A stretch of 64,000 nucleotides of DNA, from assembly GCF_002272835.1 (NCBI RefSeq), contig NZ_MLAO01000005.1, positions 62,001 to 126,000 of the forward strand, read 5' to 3'. A program made the translations under genes and the position numbers. Of this stretch, positions 34,363 to 44,354 are shown piece by piece. The notes below the pieces were generated by a model. The model was given only the letters and a program-made list of their open reading frames with translations. It was not told the DNA's origin and searched no databases. Each line of letters begins with the position of its first letter. Position 1 is the first letter of the stretch. This DNA comes from Helicobacter sp. 11S03491-1 (GTDB taxonomy: Bacteria > Campylobacterota > Campylobacteria > Campylobacterales > Helicobacteraceae).

Positions 34363-36597
34363 ATGATACCACCCCTGGAAAATATTCTTGAAGTGCTAAG
34401 AAACCACAAACTTGATCAAGATGACTATGAACAAATCAAACAAATTCTAGGGCGTGAGCCTAATTTACTTGAGATTGCAATATTTTCTGCAATGTGGAGT
34501 GAGCACTGTAGCTATAAGTCAAGTAAAAAATATCTCAAAGGTTTTCCCACAACTGCTCCATGGGTTATTCAAGGACCTGGCGAAAATGCCGGTGTGATTG
34601 ATATAGGGAAGGGATATGGAGCTGTGTTTAAAATAGAATCCCATAATCATCCCAGCTTTATTGAACCTCATGCTGGCGCAGCTACAGGTGTAGGGGGGAT
34701 TATGAGAGATATTTTTACAATGGGCGCCAGACCTGTGGCAAATTTAAACTCCATTCGTTTTGGAGAAGCCCATAGAGAAGATGAAATAGGAAAAAAACAC
34801 AAATATTTACTTCAAGGAGTTACCGGAGGGATTGGTGATTATGGTAATTGTATGGGAGTACCTACTATAGGAGGTGAGACAAGTTTTGAGGCTTGCTATA
34901 ATGGAAATATTTTGGTGAATGCCTTTACATTGGGAATTGTTAAAAATAATGAAATTTTTTATGGACGTGCTGAGGGGATAGGGAATCCTGTAATTTATGT
35001 AGGGAGTAAAACCGGAATTGATGGACTGGGTGGAGCAGTAATGAGTAGTGATAGTTTTACTCAAAATTCTCAATCGCTTCGTCCAACAGTACAAATAGGC
35101 GATCCCTTTACAGAAAAACTTTTACTGGAGGCATGTTTAGAACTATTCCAAAAAGATTTGATTATAGGTATTCAAGATATGGGAGCTGCAGGACTTACAA
35201 GTTCCGGTTTTGAAATGGCAGGACGCAGTGGGAGTGGTATGCGTCTTGATTTAGATAAAGTACCCATGAGAGAAGCCAATATGGGACCTTATGAATTAAT
35301 GCTTAGTGAATCTCAAGAAAGAATGCTAATTTGTGCTAAAAAAGGCTGTGAATCAGAGGTTATTGATATATTTCAAAAATGGGAGTTAGATGTTAGTATT
35401 ATTGGAGAAGTAACCAATAGTGGTAATATGGAATTGTTTTGGCATGGAAAAAAATGTGCGCAAATCCCTGTGCAAGCCTTGAGTGAAAACGCTCCGGTAC
35501 TTGATAGACCCATAAGCAAACCAAAATACTTAGATAAAGCTATTGAAAATGAGTATAAAAGTAACACATTATCCCAACAGCATATTTTTGAAAAATTATT
35601 GGGCAGCTTAGATATTGCAGATAAATCTTGGATTTATTCCCAATATGACAGCACAGTCCAAACCAATACCATTATTGGTAGCGGGGAAGGTGATGGGAGT
35701 GTTATTAGGATTAAAGAAATTGACACATTCTTAGTAATGAATGTCAATTCTCCTGTGCGGTATTGTTATTTAGATCCTAGAGAAGGGGCTAAAATTGCAG
35801 TTGCCATAGCCGGAAGAAATTGCGCTATAAGAGGAGCACAAGTTTTGGCAATCAGTGATTGTTTGAATTTCGGAAATCCTCAAAATCCTGAAGTGATGTG
35901 GCAATTTAAAGAAGCTACAGAAGGAATCAAAGAAGCATGTCAAATACTTAAAACACCTGTAATAAGTGGTAATGTATCTTTCTATAACCAAACAGATTCT
36001 AAAGACATCTACCCTACCCCAACAATAGTTGGAGTAGGCAAAATTTCAAAACCGGATACGCTTATCCATGCAAGCTTAAAAAAAAGTGGGAATTATTTAG
36101 TATTGGCAGGAGAAATAGGTCAAGATTTTGGCGGTAGTTTGATACAAAAAATAATTACTCAAGAATGTGGAGGCAAAATTCCTTTCATAGATCTAAAAAG
36201 AGAACTTTTATTATGGCATTTTATTCAAGAGGGTTGTGTAAAAAAACTCATCGAATCAGCCAAAGATATTGGCAAGGGAGGGCTTGGAATTGCTCTGGCA
36301 AAAATGGCTTTGCTGGGAAATAAGGGAATAAAGGTCAAAACTCCTTTTTCAAGCACACAAGGATTGCAAAAAGATATGATTTTTAGTCAATCACAAAGTT
36401 GTGTAATCTTGGAAATAGCACCACAAAATTTTTCTATTTTGAAGAACTTGGGTGAAAAATATTCTATGCCATTGACTCTTATTGGAGAAGTTGTGCAAGA
36501 ATATGAGGGTATTCATATAGATACAATTAGTCTGGAGCTATCACAAGCAAAACACATATTTTTTAAAAGTTTTGAAAAAATACTTAAATTATCCTAG
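34363..36597 (+). CDS. purL: Phosphoribosylformylglycinamidine synthase subunit PurL
   Basis: PurL performs the fourth step of purine synthesis, using ammonia from PurQ with the help of PurS. The 744-residue length is that of the small Pur[19 protein letters not shown] near residue 45 holds the conserved His, [21 protein letters not shown] near residue 93 (quoted over two blocks of the motif) is the metal and ATP region, and [19 protein letters not shown] near 267 is typical. A duplicated half follows. It has a GAAGGA ribosome binding site, is divergent from ppsA and is 9 bases before lpxR. Confidence 0.95.
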   Translation: MIPPLENILEVLRNHKLDQDDYEQIKQILGREPNLLEIAIFSAMWSEHCSYKSSKKYLKGFPTTAPWVIQGPGENAGVIDIGKGYGAVFKIESHNHPSFIEPHAGAATGVGGIMRDIFTMGARPVANLNSIRFGEAHREDEIGKKHKYLLQGVTGGIGDYGNCMGVPTIGGETSFEACYNGNILVNAFTLGIVKNNEIFYGRAEGIGNPVIYVGSKTGIDGLGGAVMSSDSFTQNSQSLRPTVQIGDPFTEKLLLEACLELFQKDLIIGIQDMGAAGLTSSGFEMAGRSGSGMRLDLDKVPMREANMGPYELMLSESQERMLICAKKGCESEVIDIFQKWELDVSIIGEVTNSGNMELFWHGKKCAQIPVQALSENAPVLDRPISKPKYLDKAIENEYKSNTLSQQHIFEKLLGSLDIADKSWIYSQYDSTVQTNTIIGSGEGDGSVIRIKEIDTFLVMNVNSPVRYCYLDPREGAKIAVAIAGRNCAIRGAQVLAISDCLNFGNPQNPEVMWQFKEATEGIKEACQILKTPVISGNVSFYNQTDSKDIYPTPTIVGVGKISKPDTLIHASLKKSGNYLVLAGEIGQDFGGSLIQKIITQECGGKIPFIDLKRELLLWHFIQEGCVKKLIESAKDIGKGGLGIALAKMALLGNKGIKVKTPFSSTQGLQKDMIFSQSQSCVILEIAPQNFSILKNLGEKYSMPLTLIGEVVQEYEGIHIDTISLELSQAKHIFFKSFEKILKLS

Positions 36598-36606
36598 AGG
36601 GTCATA

Positions 36607-37620
36607 ATGAGAAAGATTAAGTCTATTGTTGTTTTAATATTTTTGGGTATAGGCGTATGTTTTGGAAGTGAAGAAGCGTGTGATACGCAATTGATACCTT
36701 ACAAAAAGCATTTTGTCAGTTTGCTCAGCGAAAATGATGCTTATGTAAATCAATATGTTGATAGATACTACACCGCAGGGACAAGGCTTAGTTTTACAAC
36801 TGAAGAAATGAATTTTAACTGCGAAGATAGGGATTCCAAAATGGCATGGGCCGGATATATTACATTGGGTTGGAGTAAAAATAAAATGACGCGATTTGAT
36901 ATCTCTTTGAATCAAGATATTTACACTCCCTACTCTCGAGTCTCCCATCCTATTTCTGATCATCCCTATGGGGCATATCTTCGCCTTAACTTTGGAGTTT
37001 CTCATCGATCTGAGAGCTTGCTGGAAAATATTTTTTTAGCTTTGGGAATGGTAGGTCCTTCTGCTTTGGGTTATGAGACACAAAAACTTATCCATTACTT
37101 GACTAATAATCCTAAATTCTATGGCTGGAGTCATCAATTAAAAAATGAATTCATTTTAAATTTAAATTATCAAGTGATTAAAAAAATTTATTTATGGGAT
37201 TCAAAATATATTTCTTCTGATATTCTTCCAAGTTTTGATATTGCTTTGGGGAATGCAGATACTCATGTTTCAATTGGCACCAGGTTGCGAATCGGTTATA
37301 ATTTAGATTCTGATTTTGGAGTCAATAAAATCAATTCCGGTTTTAGTGGTGGAGAACCTTATAACAATCAATTTTCATTTTATGTTTTTGGAGGTATTTC
37401 CGGAAAATATCAAGCAAGAAATATTTTTATTCAAGGCAATAGTTTTGGAAAATCTACGGGCTTAGATATGAATTATTTGGCTTATGATGGTGAGGCGGGC
37501 GTAGCCATATTGTATCAAGGGATGCGTTTTGCTTATACCTACACTCATACAAGCAAAACTTTCAAGTCTCAACCAAAAGCTCATGATTTTGGAAGTATTG
37601 AACTCAATATTGCTTTTTAG
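36607..37620 (+). CDS. lpxR: Outer membrane lipid A 3'-O-deacylase LpxR
   Basis: LpxR removes the 3' acyloxyacyl chain of lipid A on the outer leaflet. A signal peptide covers residues 1-20 (ending VCFGS). The mature N-terminus has SLLSENDAYVNQYVDRYYTAG, with the conserved Asn-Asp pair expected at the active site, and the rest alternates in beta-strand fashion, ending with an aromatic residue (IELNIAF) typical of outer membrane barrels. At 337 residues it matches the family. It starts 9 bases after purL, probably co-transcribed, and is followed by a small exported protein gene. Confidence 0.88.
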   Translation: MRKIKSIVVLIFLGIGVCFGSEEACDTQLIPYKKHFVSLLSENDAYVNQYVDRYYTAGTRLSFTTEEMNFNCEDRDSKMAWAGYITLGWSKNKMTRFDISLNQDIYTPYSRVSHPISDHPYGAYLRLNFGVSHRSESLLENIFLALGMVGPSALGYETQKLIHYLTNNPKFYGWSHQLKNEFILNLNYQVIKKIYLWDSKYISSDILPSFDIALGNADTHVSIGTRLRIGYNLDSDFGVNKINSGFSGGEPYNNQFSFYVFGGISGKYQARNIFIQGNSFGKSTGLDMNYLAYDGEAGVAILYQGMRFAYTYTHTSKTFKSQPKAHDFGSIELNIAF

Positions 37621-37628
37621 TTTTTACA

Positions 37629-38108
37629 ATGAAAAAGACTTTTTTAGCACTTATACTATTTTATTGCTATTTTTACTCTCTAGACTCTAAAAGTGCGAAT
37701 GATTATCTCAAAGAGCAGAGTAAAATTTTGCAATCTTACTATAACCAAGTTAAAAAACAATCTATAAAAAAGCAATACCCTATTTTTAGAGGAAGAAAGA
37801 TAATTGAACATAGTGTTTATTTAAGTTTAGACAAAGAACAAAAAAAGCATTGGATAGGGCAAATAGTTTTTTCACAATTTATTCTTCAGGATTTTATCAA
37901 ATATAGCAATTTTGGAGGTATAGGAGTTGCAGGAATTTTAGCAGATGAATATGGAAGTAAAAAGCCCCGAATTTTTTATTTGAAATTAGATGGCAGATAT
38001 TTGAGTGATTTAGAGTCTCTAGGAATACACAGCGAACTTTATACTTACTGTATTTTACCAAATTTCAATCAATGTATTTTACTGGGAATTGGTGAAGAAT
38101 GGAAATAA
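37629..38108 (+). CDS. Small exported protein of unknown function
   Basis: This 159-residue protein starts with a hydrophobic signal (MKKTFLALILFYCYFYS, residues 1-17). The mature part is Lys- and Tyr-rich with two Cys near the end (YTYCILPNFNQCILLG), which may form a disulfide. I do not recognise a family. It begins 8 bases after lpxR without a promoter, so it is probably in the purL-lpxR transcript. Position suggests a periplasmic or envelope role, but there is no direct evidence. Confidence 0.65.
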   Translation: MKKTFLALILFYCYFYSLDSKSANDYLKEQSKILQSYYNQVKKQSIKKQYPIFRGRKIIEHSVYLSLDKEQKKHWIGQIVFSQFILQDFIKYSNFGGIGVAGILADEYGSKKPRIFYLKLDGRYLSDLESLGIHSELYTYCILPNFNQCILLGIGEEWK

Positions 38109-38464
38109 ACACCCTTTTTTACTCTTAAGATTGAAGCCTTATATATCTATGTATTATATATTCAAAAAAGATTTTATTTTATTGAGATTTTAAGTGTGCT
38201 AACTAACTGCTAAATGCCCGATCATAGATACAATTATAATCATTGGCAAATTGTTATATTCTGGATTTCTAAATATGAGATTGATATTGTTTATTTTGCA
38301 AGGCTTGGATTTTTAGTATTTATATTTTTGTATGATAAATTTATTGCTAAAAATTCATAAAAATCATGCTAAAAATTATTATGATTAAATATTCAATCTT
38401 GATTCTTTTTGAGAAATTTCTGAAGTTAGTATTCTCTAATCTATGAAAATTAATCCATAAGTCT
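38109..38464 (+). other. Non-coding stretch between convergent operons
   Basis: No supported gene lies in these 356 bases between the exported protein gene (+) and gmhA (-). On the minus strand a short open run around 38285-38355 ends KNPSLAK and stop but is flanked by stops and has no start. No T-run hairpin convincing as a terminator was found, although two convergent transcripts must end here. It is AT-rich. Confidence 0.4.
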
Positions 38465-39055
38465 TTAAGAGTCACCAATGATTTCATTTTTCATGCTTCC
38501 GGCTTCGATGATATCACAAAGTATATGGATAATAAGAATATGCGCTTCTTGAATGCGAGGTGTATCATTCTCCGGAATAACGAGATTCGTATCACAAATA
38601 TCATTCATTTTTCCTCCATCTCTCCCGCTTAGCCCAATTGTCTTACATCCTATATTTTTAGCTTTTTCTAACGCATTTAAGACATTTTTGGAGTTTCCAC
38701 TTGTTGAAATTCCAAAAATAATATCTTTTTGATTAGCTAATGCTTCAATTTGTCTTGAAAAAACATAATCATATCCATAATCATTACCAATAGCAGTAAG
38801 CCCGGAAGTATCCGTAGTTACAGCAATCCCTGCTAATGCCTTTCTTTCTCTTTTGTATCTCCCTGTTAATTCTGCTGCAAAATGTTGCGCATCAGCAGCG
38901 CTCCCTCCATTTCCACAAATTAAGATTTTTCCTTCATTTTCTAAACAATTACTAAGACAAAGAGCGCTTGAATAAATATCTGCTTCCAGGACTTTTAGAG
39001 TTTTTTGAATAGTTTGGATATGGGCCAAAAATTCATTTTGAATGAATTTTTCCAT
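38465..39055 (-). CDS. gmhA: Sedoheptulose 7-phosphate isomerase
   Basis: GmhA converts sedoheptulose 7-phosphate to D-glycero-D-manno-heptose 7-phosphate, the first step to ADP-heptose for LPS core. The SIS domain shows [20 protein letters not shown] near residues 47-66 and [16 protein letters not shown] near 115. Length 196 is standard. Its start overlaps the stop of hldE by one base. It is the last gene of the long minus-strand run and of the gmhB-hldD-hldE-gmhA set, which together covers the whole ADP-heptose pathway. Confidence 0.96.
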   Translation of the reverse strand: MEKFIQNEFLAHIQTIQKTLKVLEADIYSSALCLSNCLENEGKILICGNGGSAADAQHFAAELTGRYKRERKALAGIAVTTDTSGLTAIGNDYGYDYVFSRQIEALANQKDIIFGISTSGNSKNVLNALEKAKNIGCKTIGLSGRDGGKMNDICDTNLVIPENDTPRIQEAHILIIHILCDIIEAGSMKNEIIGDS

Positions 39056-40494
39056 TATTTACCTCCTTTTATTGATTGAACTTTATTGACAATATTTGTT
39101 GTAGATTTTCCCTCAACAAAATCTATAAGTTTGATTTCTCCGGCATATTTTGATCCTGCAATTTCTTTACCTTCATAGTCTTTTGCCTTTACCAATACAT
39201 CCGGCTTAATAGATGCAACCAACTCCTCAGGCGTATCTTCATCAAAAATTACGACGAAATCAACACTTTCAAGCCCTGCAAGTACAAATGCCCTATCTTC
39301 TTGAGAATTGATAGGCCTTTGTTCTCCTTTGAGTTTCTTGACTGATTTATCGCTATTTAACCCCACAATCAGAATATCTCCCAAATTTTTTGCTTTTTGC
39401 AGATAATAAACATGTCCTTTGTGAAGAATATCAAAACAACCATTTGTAAAAATAATTTTTTTATTTTTCATGGATTGAAGTATGGTTAAAAGTGAAGTTT
39501 GAGATAAAATTTTATCATTAAAATCAGAAGAATGATTTTGATAATGAAGGTATTGAATAATTTCGGCATGGGTTACACTCGCACTCCCTACTTTTCCTAC
39601 AACAACTGCAGCTGCAGCATTGGCAAATTCACAAGATTTATAAATATCAAGCCCTTCAGAAAGCGCAAAACCAAGAGCTGCAATAACCGTATCCCCTGCT
39701 CCGGTAACATCATATACTTCTCTAGCTATGGTTGGAATCTTGATAAGTTTATCATGTTTATCTAATAGACCTATCCCATCTTCACTAAGGGTAACCAAAG
39801 GTATAGATAAATGACATTCTTCTTTGAGTATTTTGAGTGTATGGGCTAAGCTGGCATCATCAGTGATAGTTGTTTTTGTAGCAATTTGTGCCTCATTTTT
39901 GTTGGGAGTAAGGAGAGTAGATCCTCTATATTTGCTATAATCATTGCCCTTTGGATCACATAAAATAAGTTTATTTTCACTTCTTGCTAATGTGATGATT
40001 TGTTGAGTGAGTGTATCATTCAAAACACCTTTATTATAATCGGATAAAATAATACAATCGTATTTTGAAATTTCATTTTCCAGATTTGCTAATATTTCTT
40101 GAGAAATGCTTTTTGGAATTATTGTTTTGTCTTCTCTATCTACTCTCAAGACTTGTTGGTTTGAAACAATAACTCGAGTTTTTTTTGTTGTAGGGCGGTT
40201 ATTGAGAATAAAAATATTAGCAATATCAATCCCTAATAGATCCAGATTTTTAATTAACCATTTACCCGTTTCATCATCTCCTATAGTCCCACATATGCCT
40301 ACTTTTGCACCTAAAGATATAAGATTGTTTGCAACATTGCAAGCACCCCCTAAACGATTGCTTTCATCTCTAACTTCAGCAACTTGAACAGGCGCTTCAG
40401 GTGATATGCGATCGCATTTGCTCCATATGTAATGATCAATCATTAAATCGCCTATAACTAAAATACGCGGTGCTTTATTCTCTAATCCAAACAT
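39055..40494 (-). CDS. hldE: Bifunctional heptose 7-phosphate kinase / heptose 1-phosphate adenylyltransferase
   Basis: HldE phosphorylates heptose 7-phosphate and later adenylylates heptose 1-phosphate. The kinase half (1-320, ribokinase fold) has [17 protein letters not shown] near residue 48 and [14 protein letters not shown] near 263. The nucleotidyltransferase half (about 345-479) has [16 protein letters not shown] with the HxGH motif near 351-366. Length 479 is typical. It overlaps hldD and gmhA by one base at each end, so the set is translated as a block. ADP-heptose is also a known trigger of host ALPK1 in Helicobacter infection. Confidence 0.96.
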   Translation of the reverse strand: MFGLENKAPRILVIGDLMIDHYIWSKCDRISPEAPVQVAEVRDESNRLGGACNVANNLISLGAKVGICGTIGDDETGKWLIKNLDLLGIDIANIFILNNRPTTKKTRVIVSNQQVLRVDREDKTIIPKSISQEILANLENEISKYDCIILSDYNKGVLNDTLTQQIITLARSENKLILCDPKGNDYSKYRGSTLLTPNKNEAQIATKTTITDDASLAHTLKILKEECHLSIPLVTLSEDGIGLLDKHDKLIKIPTIAREVYDVTGAGDTVIAALGFALSEGLDIYKSCEFANAAAAVVVGKVGSASVTHAEIIQYLHYQNHSSDFNDKILSQTSLLTILQSMKNKKIIFTNGCFDILHKGHVYYLQKAKNLGDILIVGLNSDKSVKKLKGEQRPINSQEDRAFVLAGLESVDFVVIFDEDTPEELVASIKPDVLVKAKDYEGKEIAGSKYAGEIKLIDFVEGKSTTNIVNKVQSIKGGK

Positions 40495-41492
40495 TAATTG
40501 AGTCCCTCATAAATTGTTTTAATTTCTTTCAAATAATTTCTAATACCTGATTCTAAATCATATTGGGGTTGATAACCCAAATCAGATATGGTATCTTTAA
40601 TATCGGCTTGTGTATGATTTTGAAAGAATTTATATGGATTTTTGATATAAGAAACTTCAAATTTTCCAAATTCTAATTCAAGGCACTTAATGATATCATT
40701 ATAACTTCTAGCCTTGCCATAACCAACATTATAAATCCCTCCTTTTGAGGCATTCATAGCCTTGAGATTTGCTTGAATAACATCCTCAATATAAATAAAA
40801 TCTCGTTTTTGCTCACCAAATTCAAAAAGTTTAACTTTTTTATTTTCCAAAACTTGCAGAGCGAGTTGGAGGATCATAGAGGCGGTTTTGCCTTTGTAAA
40901 ACTCTCTTTCTCCATAAACATTGAAATATCTTAACCCGACAATGGGAGCTTTTGGATTATTCTTTAGAATTTTTCTCACACTCTCATCCATTTGAAGCTT
41001 AGAAAATCCATAAATATTTTCCGGTTTTTCTCCTATTCCAACGGTATTAGGAGCAGGTGAATTCCCATAAGTTCCTGCTGATGAAGCATAAACCATTACA
41101 GCTTGTTTTGACATTGCTATATCCAGAATATTTAAGAATGCTTTATGATTAATCTGCATTACGAGTTCTTGATCTAAAACAGTAGTATCAGAAATAGCTG
41201 CTTGATGGAATACATAATCAAACTCTAAGTTTGCTATTGTTCTTAAATCATTTGGGTTGTGAATATCCCCAACAATTATTTTCCCTTCAAATCCAATCAG
41301 GTTTTTGAAGTGTCCTAAAGATGTAGGATTCCCTCCCGGAAACGTATTTGAATCTCTAAACTTATCAAATACAATTACTTGAGTTTTTGGGTGGTGATTT
41401 TGAAAATAAAAAGCAAGATTGCTACCAATAAATCCGGCTCCCCCGGTAATTAAAATTGTTTTGCCCTCTAAAGTGTCCTTAATGTATTTCAT
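40494..41492 (-). CDS. hldD: ADP-glyceromanno-heptose 6-epimerase
   Basis: HldD is the NADP-dependent epimerase that yields ADP-L-glycero-D-manno-heptose. The Rossmann motif is TGGAGFIGSNLAFYF (residues 16-30), and the active-site YxxxK is in YGFSKLQM near residue 156-163; SSAGTYGN lies before it. The length of 332 is normal. One-base overlap with hldE and a 1-base gap from gmhB keep the four heptose genes together. In H. pylori the same order is known. Confidence 0.95.
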   Translation of the reverse strand: MKYIKDTLEGKTILITGGAGFIGSNLAFYFQNHHPKTQVIVFDKFRDSNTFPGGNPTSLGHFKNLIGFEGKIIVGDIHNPNDLRTIANLEFDYVFHQAAISDTTVLDQELVMQINHKAFLNILDIAMSKQAVMVYASSAGTYGNSPAPNTVGIGEKPENIYGFSKLQMDESVRKILKNNPKAPIVGLRYFNVYGEREFYKGKTASMILQLALQVLENKKVKLFEFGEQKRDFIYIEDVIQANLKAMNASKGGIYNVGYGKARSYNDIIKCLELEFGKFEVSYIKNPYKFFQNHTQADIKDTISDLGYQPQYDLESGIRNYLKEIKTIYEGLN

Positions 41493-41493
41493 A

Positions 41494-42027
41494 TTATTCT
41501 CCTAATATTTTTTTCATCACTTCTAATGCTTGTTTGATGGAATACACAACTTGAATATTATCAATTTTAGATATATCTTCATAGCCTTTTTTCAAAAAAA
41601 TTTTATTTTTGACCCCTGCATTTTGACCTGCTTGCATATCTGTTATTTTATCTCCAATAATAAAACATTCATCAAGATTGAGATCATAATCTGATTGTGC
41701 TTTTTTAATCATGCCCGGTTTTGGCTTTCTACACAGACAATCTTCTTTGGTATTATGGGGACAAAAATAAATGCTATCAAAACAAAAACCAAGACTTTTT
41801 TTTAACTCATTTTGCATATAAAGAGTTACTTCTTTGAAATCACCAAGAGTATAATACCCTCTTCCAATTCCGGATTGATTTGTGATCAAAAAAAGTAAAA
41901 AGCCTTTTTGTTTGCAAAATTTAAGTAGTTCAAAAATATCATCCATAAAAATAAATTCTTCAATTTTATAAACATAGCCAAAATCTTCATTGATGATTCC
42001 ATCTCTATCAAAAAAAACAGCTTTCAT
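41494..42027 (-). CDS. gmhB: D,D-heptose 1,7-bisphosphate phosphatase
   Basis: GmhB is a HAD phosphatase removing the 7-phosphate from heptose bisphosphate. Motif I is FFDRDGIINED (residues 5-15), motif II ITNQSGIGRGYYT near 48-60, and a zinc loop CPHNTKEDCLCRKPKPGM near 93-110 is typical of GmhB rather than of histidinol phosphatases. Motif IV is IIGDKITDMQAG. The length of 177 is standard. Its ATG overlaps the stop of the upstream UreH-like gene by 4 bases, tying the two operon parts together. Confidence 0.95.
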   Translation of the reverse strand: MKAVFFDRDGIINEDFGYVYKIEEFIFMDDIFELLKFCKQKGFLLFLITNQSGIGRGYYTLGDFKEVTLYMQNELKKSLGFCFDSIYFCPHNTKEDCLCRKPKPGMIKKAQSDYDLNLDECFIIGDKITDMQAGQNAGVKNKIFLKKGYEDISKIDNIQVVYSIKQALEVMKKILGE

Positions 42028-42794
42028 GGCATATCCATATGATGGTGAGAATGATTAGATTCATGAGGATTTTGATGTTGCATGTGCATAGGTTTTCCTT
42101 GCAAAATTAAAATACCCTTATAAATACTATAACCCCCAAAACATAGCATCAAGACAAATGAAAGTTTCATAAAAATATTCCTAAAAGAAGAAGTAATAAC
42201 TCTACCTGTAATAAATCCTAAAATAAACATCGGTATAAAAGTTGCAACTCCAAAGACTCCCATTGTGACCATGCCCATAAAAATATTTGGTGCAAGCGCA
42301 GCGCTTGCACCAAAGTAATATACCATTCCACAAGGTAAAAATCCATTTAACATACCCAATCCATAAAAGCTCCATAGACTTTTAGAGGTCATCAACCAAG
42401 AAAAAATTATTTTAAAGTATTTTGACACAAAAGAATTAGGATTTTTAGATAAAGAAGGCTCCAGATAAGAAAGAAATTTCGGGAAAAATATATATAAAAA
42501 AGCAAAAATAATCAAAAATATCCCAATAATTATAAATAAAAATCCTTTAGCATGCATTGAAATTGAAATTACATGTCCGGCCAAAGCGCTCAAAGCTCCA
42601 ATAATCATATAAGAAGTTATACGTCCAAGACTATATAAGATATGGCAAGATGCTTGATAAAAATTACTACTATTTTTATGAATTTTTGCATTTGAATACC
42701 CAATTACAATACCTCCACACATTCCAACACAATGCCCTAAAGACATCACCAAAGCGGTTGTGAATAATAATAGCAATTGGAATTTTTCCATCAA
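42024..42794 (-). CDS. UreH/TauE-like membrane protein with His/Met-rich tail
   Basis: This 256-residue protein has about six membrane segments and the family signature SLGHCVGMCGGIVIGYS near residues 19-35, with two Cys in CVGMC, as in the UreH/DsbD-like transmembrane domain often named sulfite exporter TauE/SafE. The other half repeats the motif as LNGFLPCGMVYYFGA. The C-terminus (about 235-256) is rich in His and Met (MHMQHQNPHES and SHHHMDM), suggesting metal binding. Relatives take part in transport of nickel, copper or thiols. A metal role is inference. It overlaps gmhB and the small exported protein gene by 4 bases each. Confidence 0.8.
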   Translation of the reverse strand: MMEKFQLLLLFTTALVMSLGHCVGMCGGIVIGYSNAKIHKNSSNFYQASCHILYSLGRITSYMIIGALSALAGHVISISMHAKGFLFIIIGIFLIIFAFLYIFFPKFLSYLEPSLSKNPNSFVSKYFKIIFSWLMTSKSLWSFYGLGMLNGFLPCGMVYYFGASAALAPNIFMGMVTMGVFGVATFIPMFILGFITGRVITSSFRNIFMKLSFVLMLCFGGYSIYKGILILQGKPMHMQHQNPHESNHSHHHMDMP

Positions 42795-43099
42795 AATTCT
42801 CCCTTTATAGAATTATTCATCAAATCTTGCGCTTTTTTAATAGCTTCCAAACGTGTATCATCATCCTTTGATTCAGACAATTGAGACATAGGAGAGTTTT
42901 TTTGGTTTGTATTAGGGATAACACCCTTTGGCATTTTTACAAAGGTATCTTCATAATTCTTGGCATTTTTTCTATAACGAATATAAATTTCTCCGGTAGT
43001 CGTGTTGTAAATATAAGTATCTGTTTTATCACTAAACATTTGCCATTGCGAAAAAAGTGGAGAACCGATAAAAAGTATTAAAAGAATATTTTTTTTCAT
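42791..43099 (-). CDS. Small exported protein
   Basis: This 102-residue protein has a signal peptide (MKKNILLILFIGSPLFSQ, cleavage near residue 17) and a mature part with WQMFSDKTDTYIYNTTTGEI, a short beta-like motif, followed by a hydrophilic tail with no Cys. I do not recognise the family. It overlaps hisG and the UreH-like gene by 4 bases on each side, so it is certainly translated in this operon. A periplasmic partner of the UreH-like protein is a position-based guess only. Confidence 0.7.
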   Translation of the reverse strand: MKKNILLILFIGSPLFSQWQMFSDKTDTYIYNTTTGEIYIRYRKNAKNYEDTFVKMPKGVIPNTNQKNSPMSQLSESKDDDTRLEAIKKAQDLMNNSIKGEF

Positions 43100-43716
43100 T
43101 TTTCTATCCTCATAATATTCTGAAATTGCGCTTGGAGATCGAGAATAGCTTGTTTTTTGCCATAAAAACTATTTTTGTTAGCTATCAAATAAGCACTTGA
43201 TTCCATGATAACTTCATCTACTTTTAAATTATTTTGTTTCATAGTAATCCCTGTTTGCACGATATCAACAATTCCATCAGATAAATCAACCAAAGGCGCT
43301 AATTCAATGGAACCATATAATTTAATAACATCTACAGCAATGGCTTTTTTTGAAAAATGTTTGATAGTGATGTTGGGCATTTTTGTAGCAATTTTTATTC
43401 TAGGTTTGCCATAATCAATATTTTTTCCTATTTCAGAACCTACAACTACTTTACATTTGCCAATATTGAGATTGAGCAATCGGATTAAATCCAATTCATG
43501 TTCTTCAAGTACATCAAGACCAACCACGCCAATATCAGCAGCTTGATGATAGACATAAGTAGGGACATCTTGATTGCGAACAAGCAAAAATCTGAGATTT
43601 AACCTCTCAAGAATCAGTTTTCTATCTTCAAAAATAAAATTTTCTTTAAATATTTTGTGAAACAATCCTAAGGTGTCCTCAGCTATTCTTCCTTTAGGTA
43701 AGGCAATTGTGATCAT
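43096..43716 (-). CDS. hisG: ATP phosphoribosyltransferase, short form
   Basis: HisG starts histidine synthesis by joining ATP and PRPP. At 206 residues it is the short HisG(S) form lacking the C-terminal regulatory domain and so is expected to need HisZ, which is not in this window. Motifs are ALPKGRIAEDTLGLF at the start, GVVGLDVLEEH near 72 and VDLSDGIVDIVQTGITMK near 148, the PRPP-binding loop. It lies between coaX and a small exported protein, overlapping both by 4 bases. As I recall, H. pylori has no hisG, so this points to another species. Confidence 0.94.
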   Translation of the reverse strand: MITIALPKGRIAEDTLGLFHKIFKENFIFEDRKLILERLNLRFLLVRNQDVPTYVYHQAADIGVVGLDVLEEHELDLIRLLNLNIGKCKVVVGSEIGKNIDYGKPRIKIATKMPNITIKHFSKKAIAVDVIKLYGSIELAPLVDLSDGIVDIVQTGITMKQNNLKVDEVIMESSAYLIANKNSFYGKKQAILDLQAQFQNIMRIEK

Positions 43717-44354
43717 CTATTCTCCTTATATTTTTTCAACTCCTTATCAATTGAAATTTGCATACCATTAAAAACCAACATCTCATTATAGATAGATTCT
43801 TCAAAAAATTTTGCTAAAAACTTACCATCTCCACCGGTAAAATAAACTTTTTTATCCTTAATAATATCTTTAATAATTAGCACTATGCTTTTAATAATGC
43901 CAAAACTAATTGCAGATTGCGTATCTAATGGTAATTCATCGAGATTGATACCGAAATTAATTTGCTTATCCAGGGCGGGTGAAATCTGTTTATAAGCTTG
44001 TATATAACTTACTAAACCCGGCAATATATACCCGCCTTGATGGATCCCTCTATTCATAACATCTATTGTAATCGCACTTCCTGCATCAATAATCACTCCA
44101 TCTCTAACGCCCAGGCACGCTGCCTTTCTATCAACACCTAATCCATTATAGGCACTATTGAGTTGGACGATTTTAGCCATGTTATAAGAATTTTTATGAG
44201 CTTTAAGCAGTTTTTTTTCATTTTCTGCATTGACACTAATATAATAAACATCACTATGAAGTTCTTTTTTGGCAATATGATCGGGATTGTTTTTCCAAAT
44301 TCTATTCATGTCATAAAAATGAATATAGGTATTGCCAATATCACAGAGTATCAT
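43713..44354 (-). CDS. coaX: Type III pantothenate kinase
   Basis: CoaX phosphorylates pantothenate in the first step of CoA synthesis. The ASKHA-fold motifs are seen: CDIGNTYIHFYD at residues 4-15 (phosphate 1), GLGVDRKAACLG near 72-83 and VIDAGSAITIDVM near 89-101 (phosphate 2). GGYILPG near residue 107 is typical. Length 213 matches the short Helicobacter CoaX. It overlaps hisG by 4 bases and shares one base with the lipoprotein gene upstream. Confidence 0.93.
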   Translation of the reverse strand: MILCDIGNTYIHFYDMNRIWKNNPDHIAKKELHSDVYYISVNAENEKKLLKAHKNSYNMAKIVQLNSAYNGLGVDRKAACLGVRDGVIIDAGSAITIDVMNRGIHQGGYILPGLVSYIQAYKQISPALDKQINFGINLDELPLDTQSAISFGIIKSIVLIIKDIIKDKKVYFTGGDGKFLAKFFEESIYNEMLVFNGMQISIDKELKKYKENR

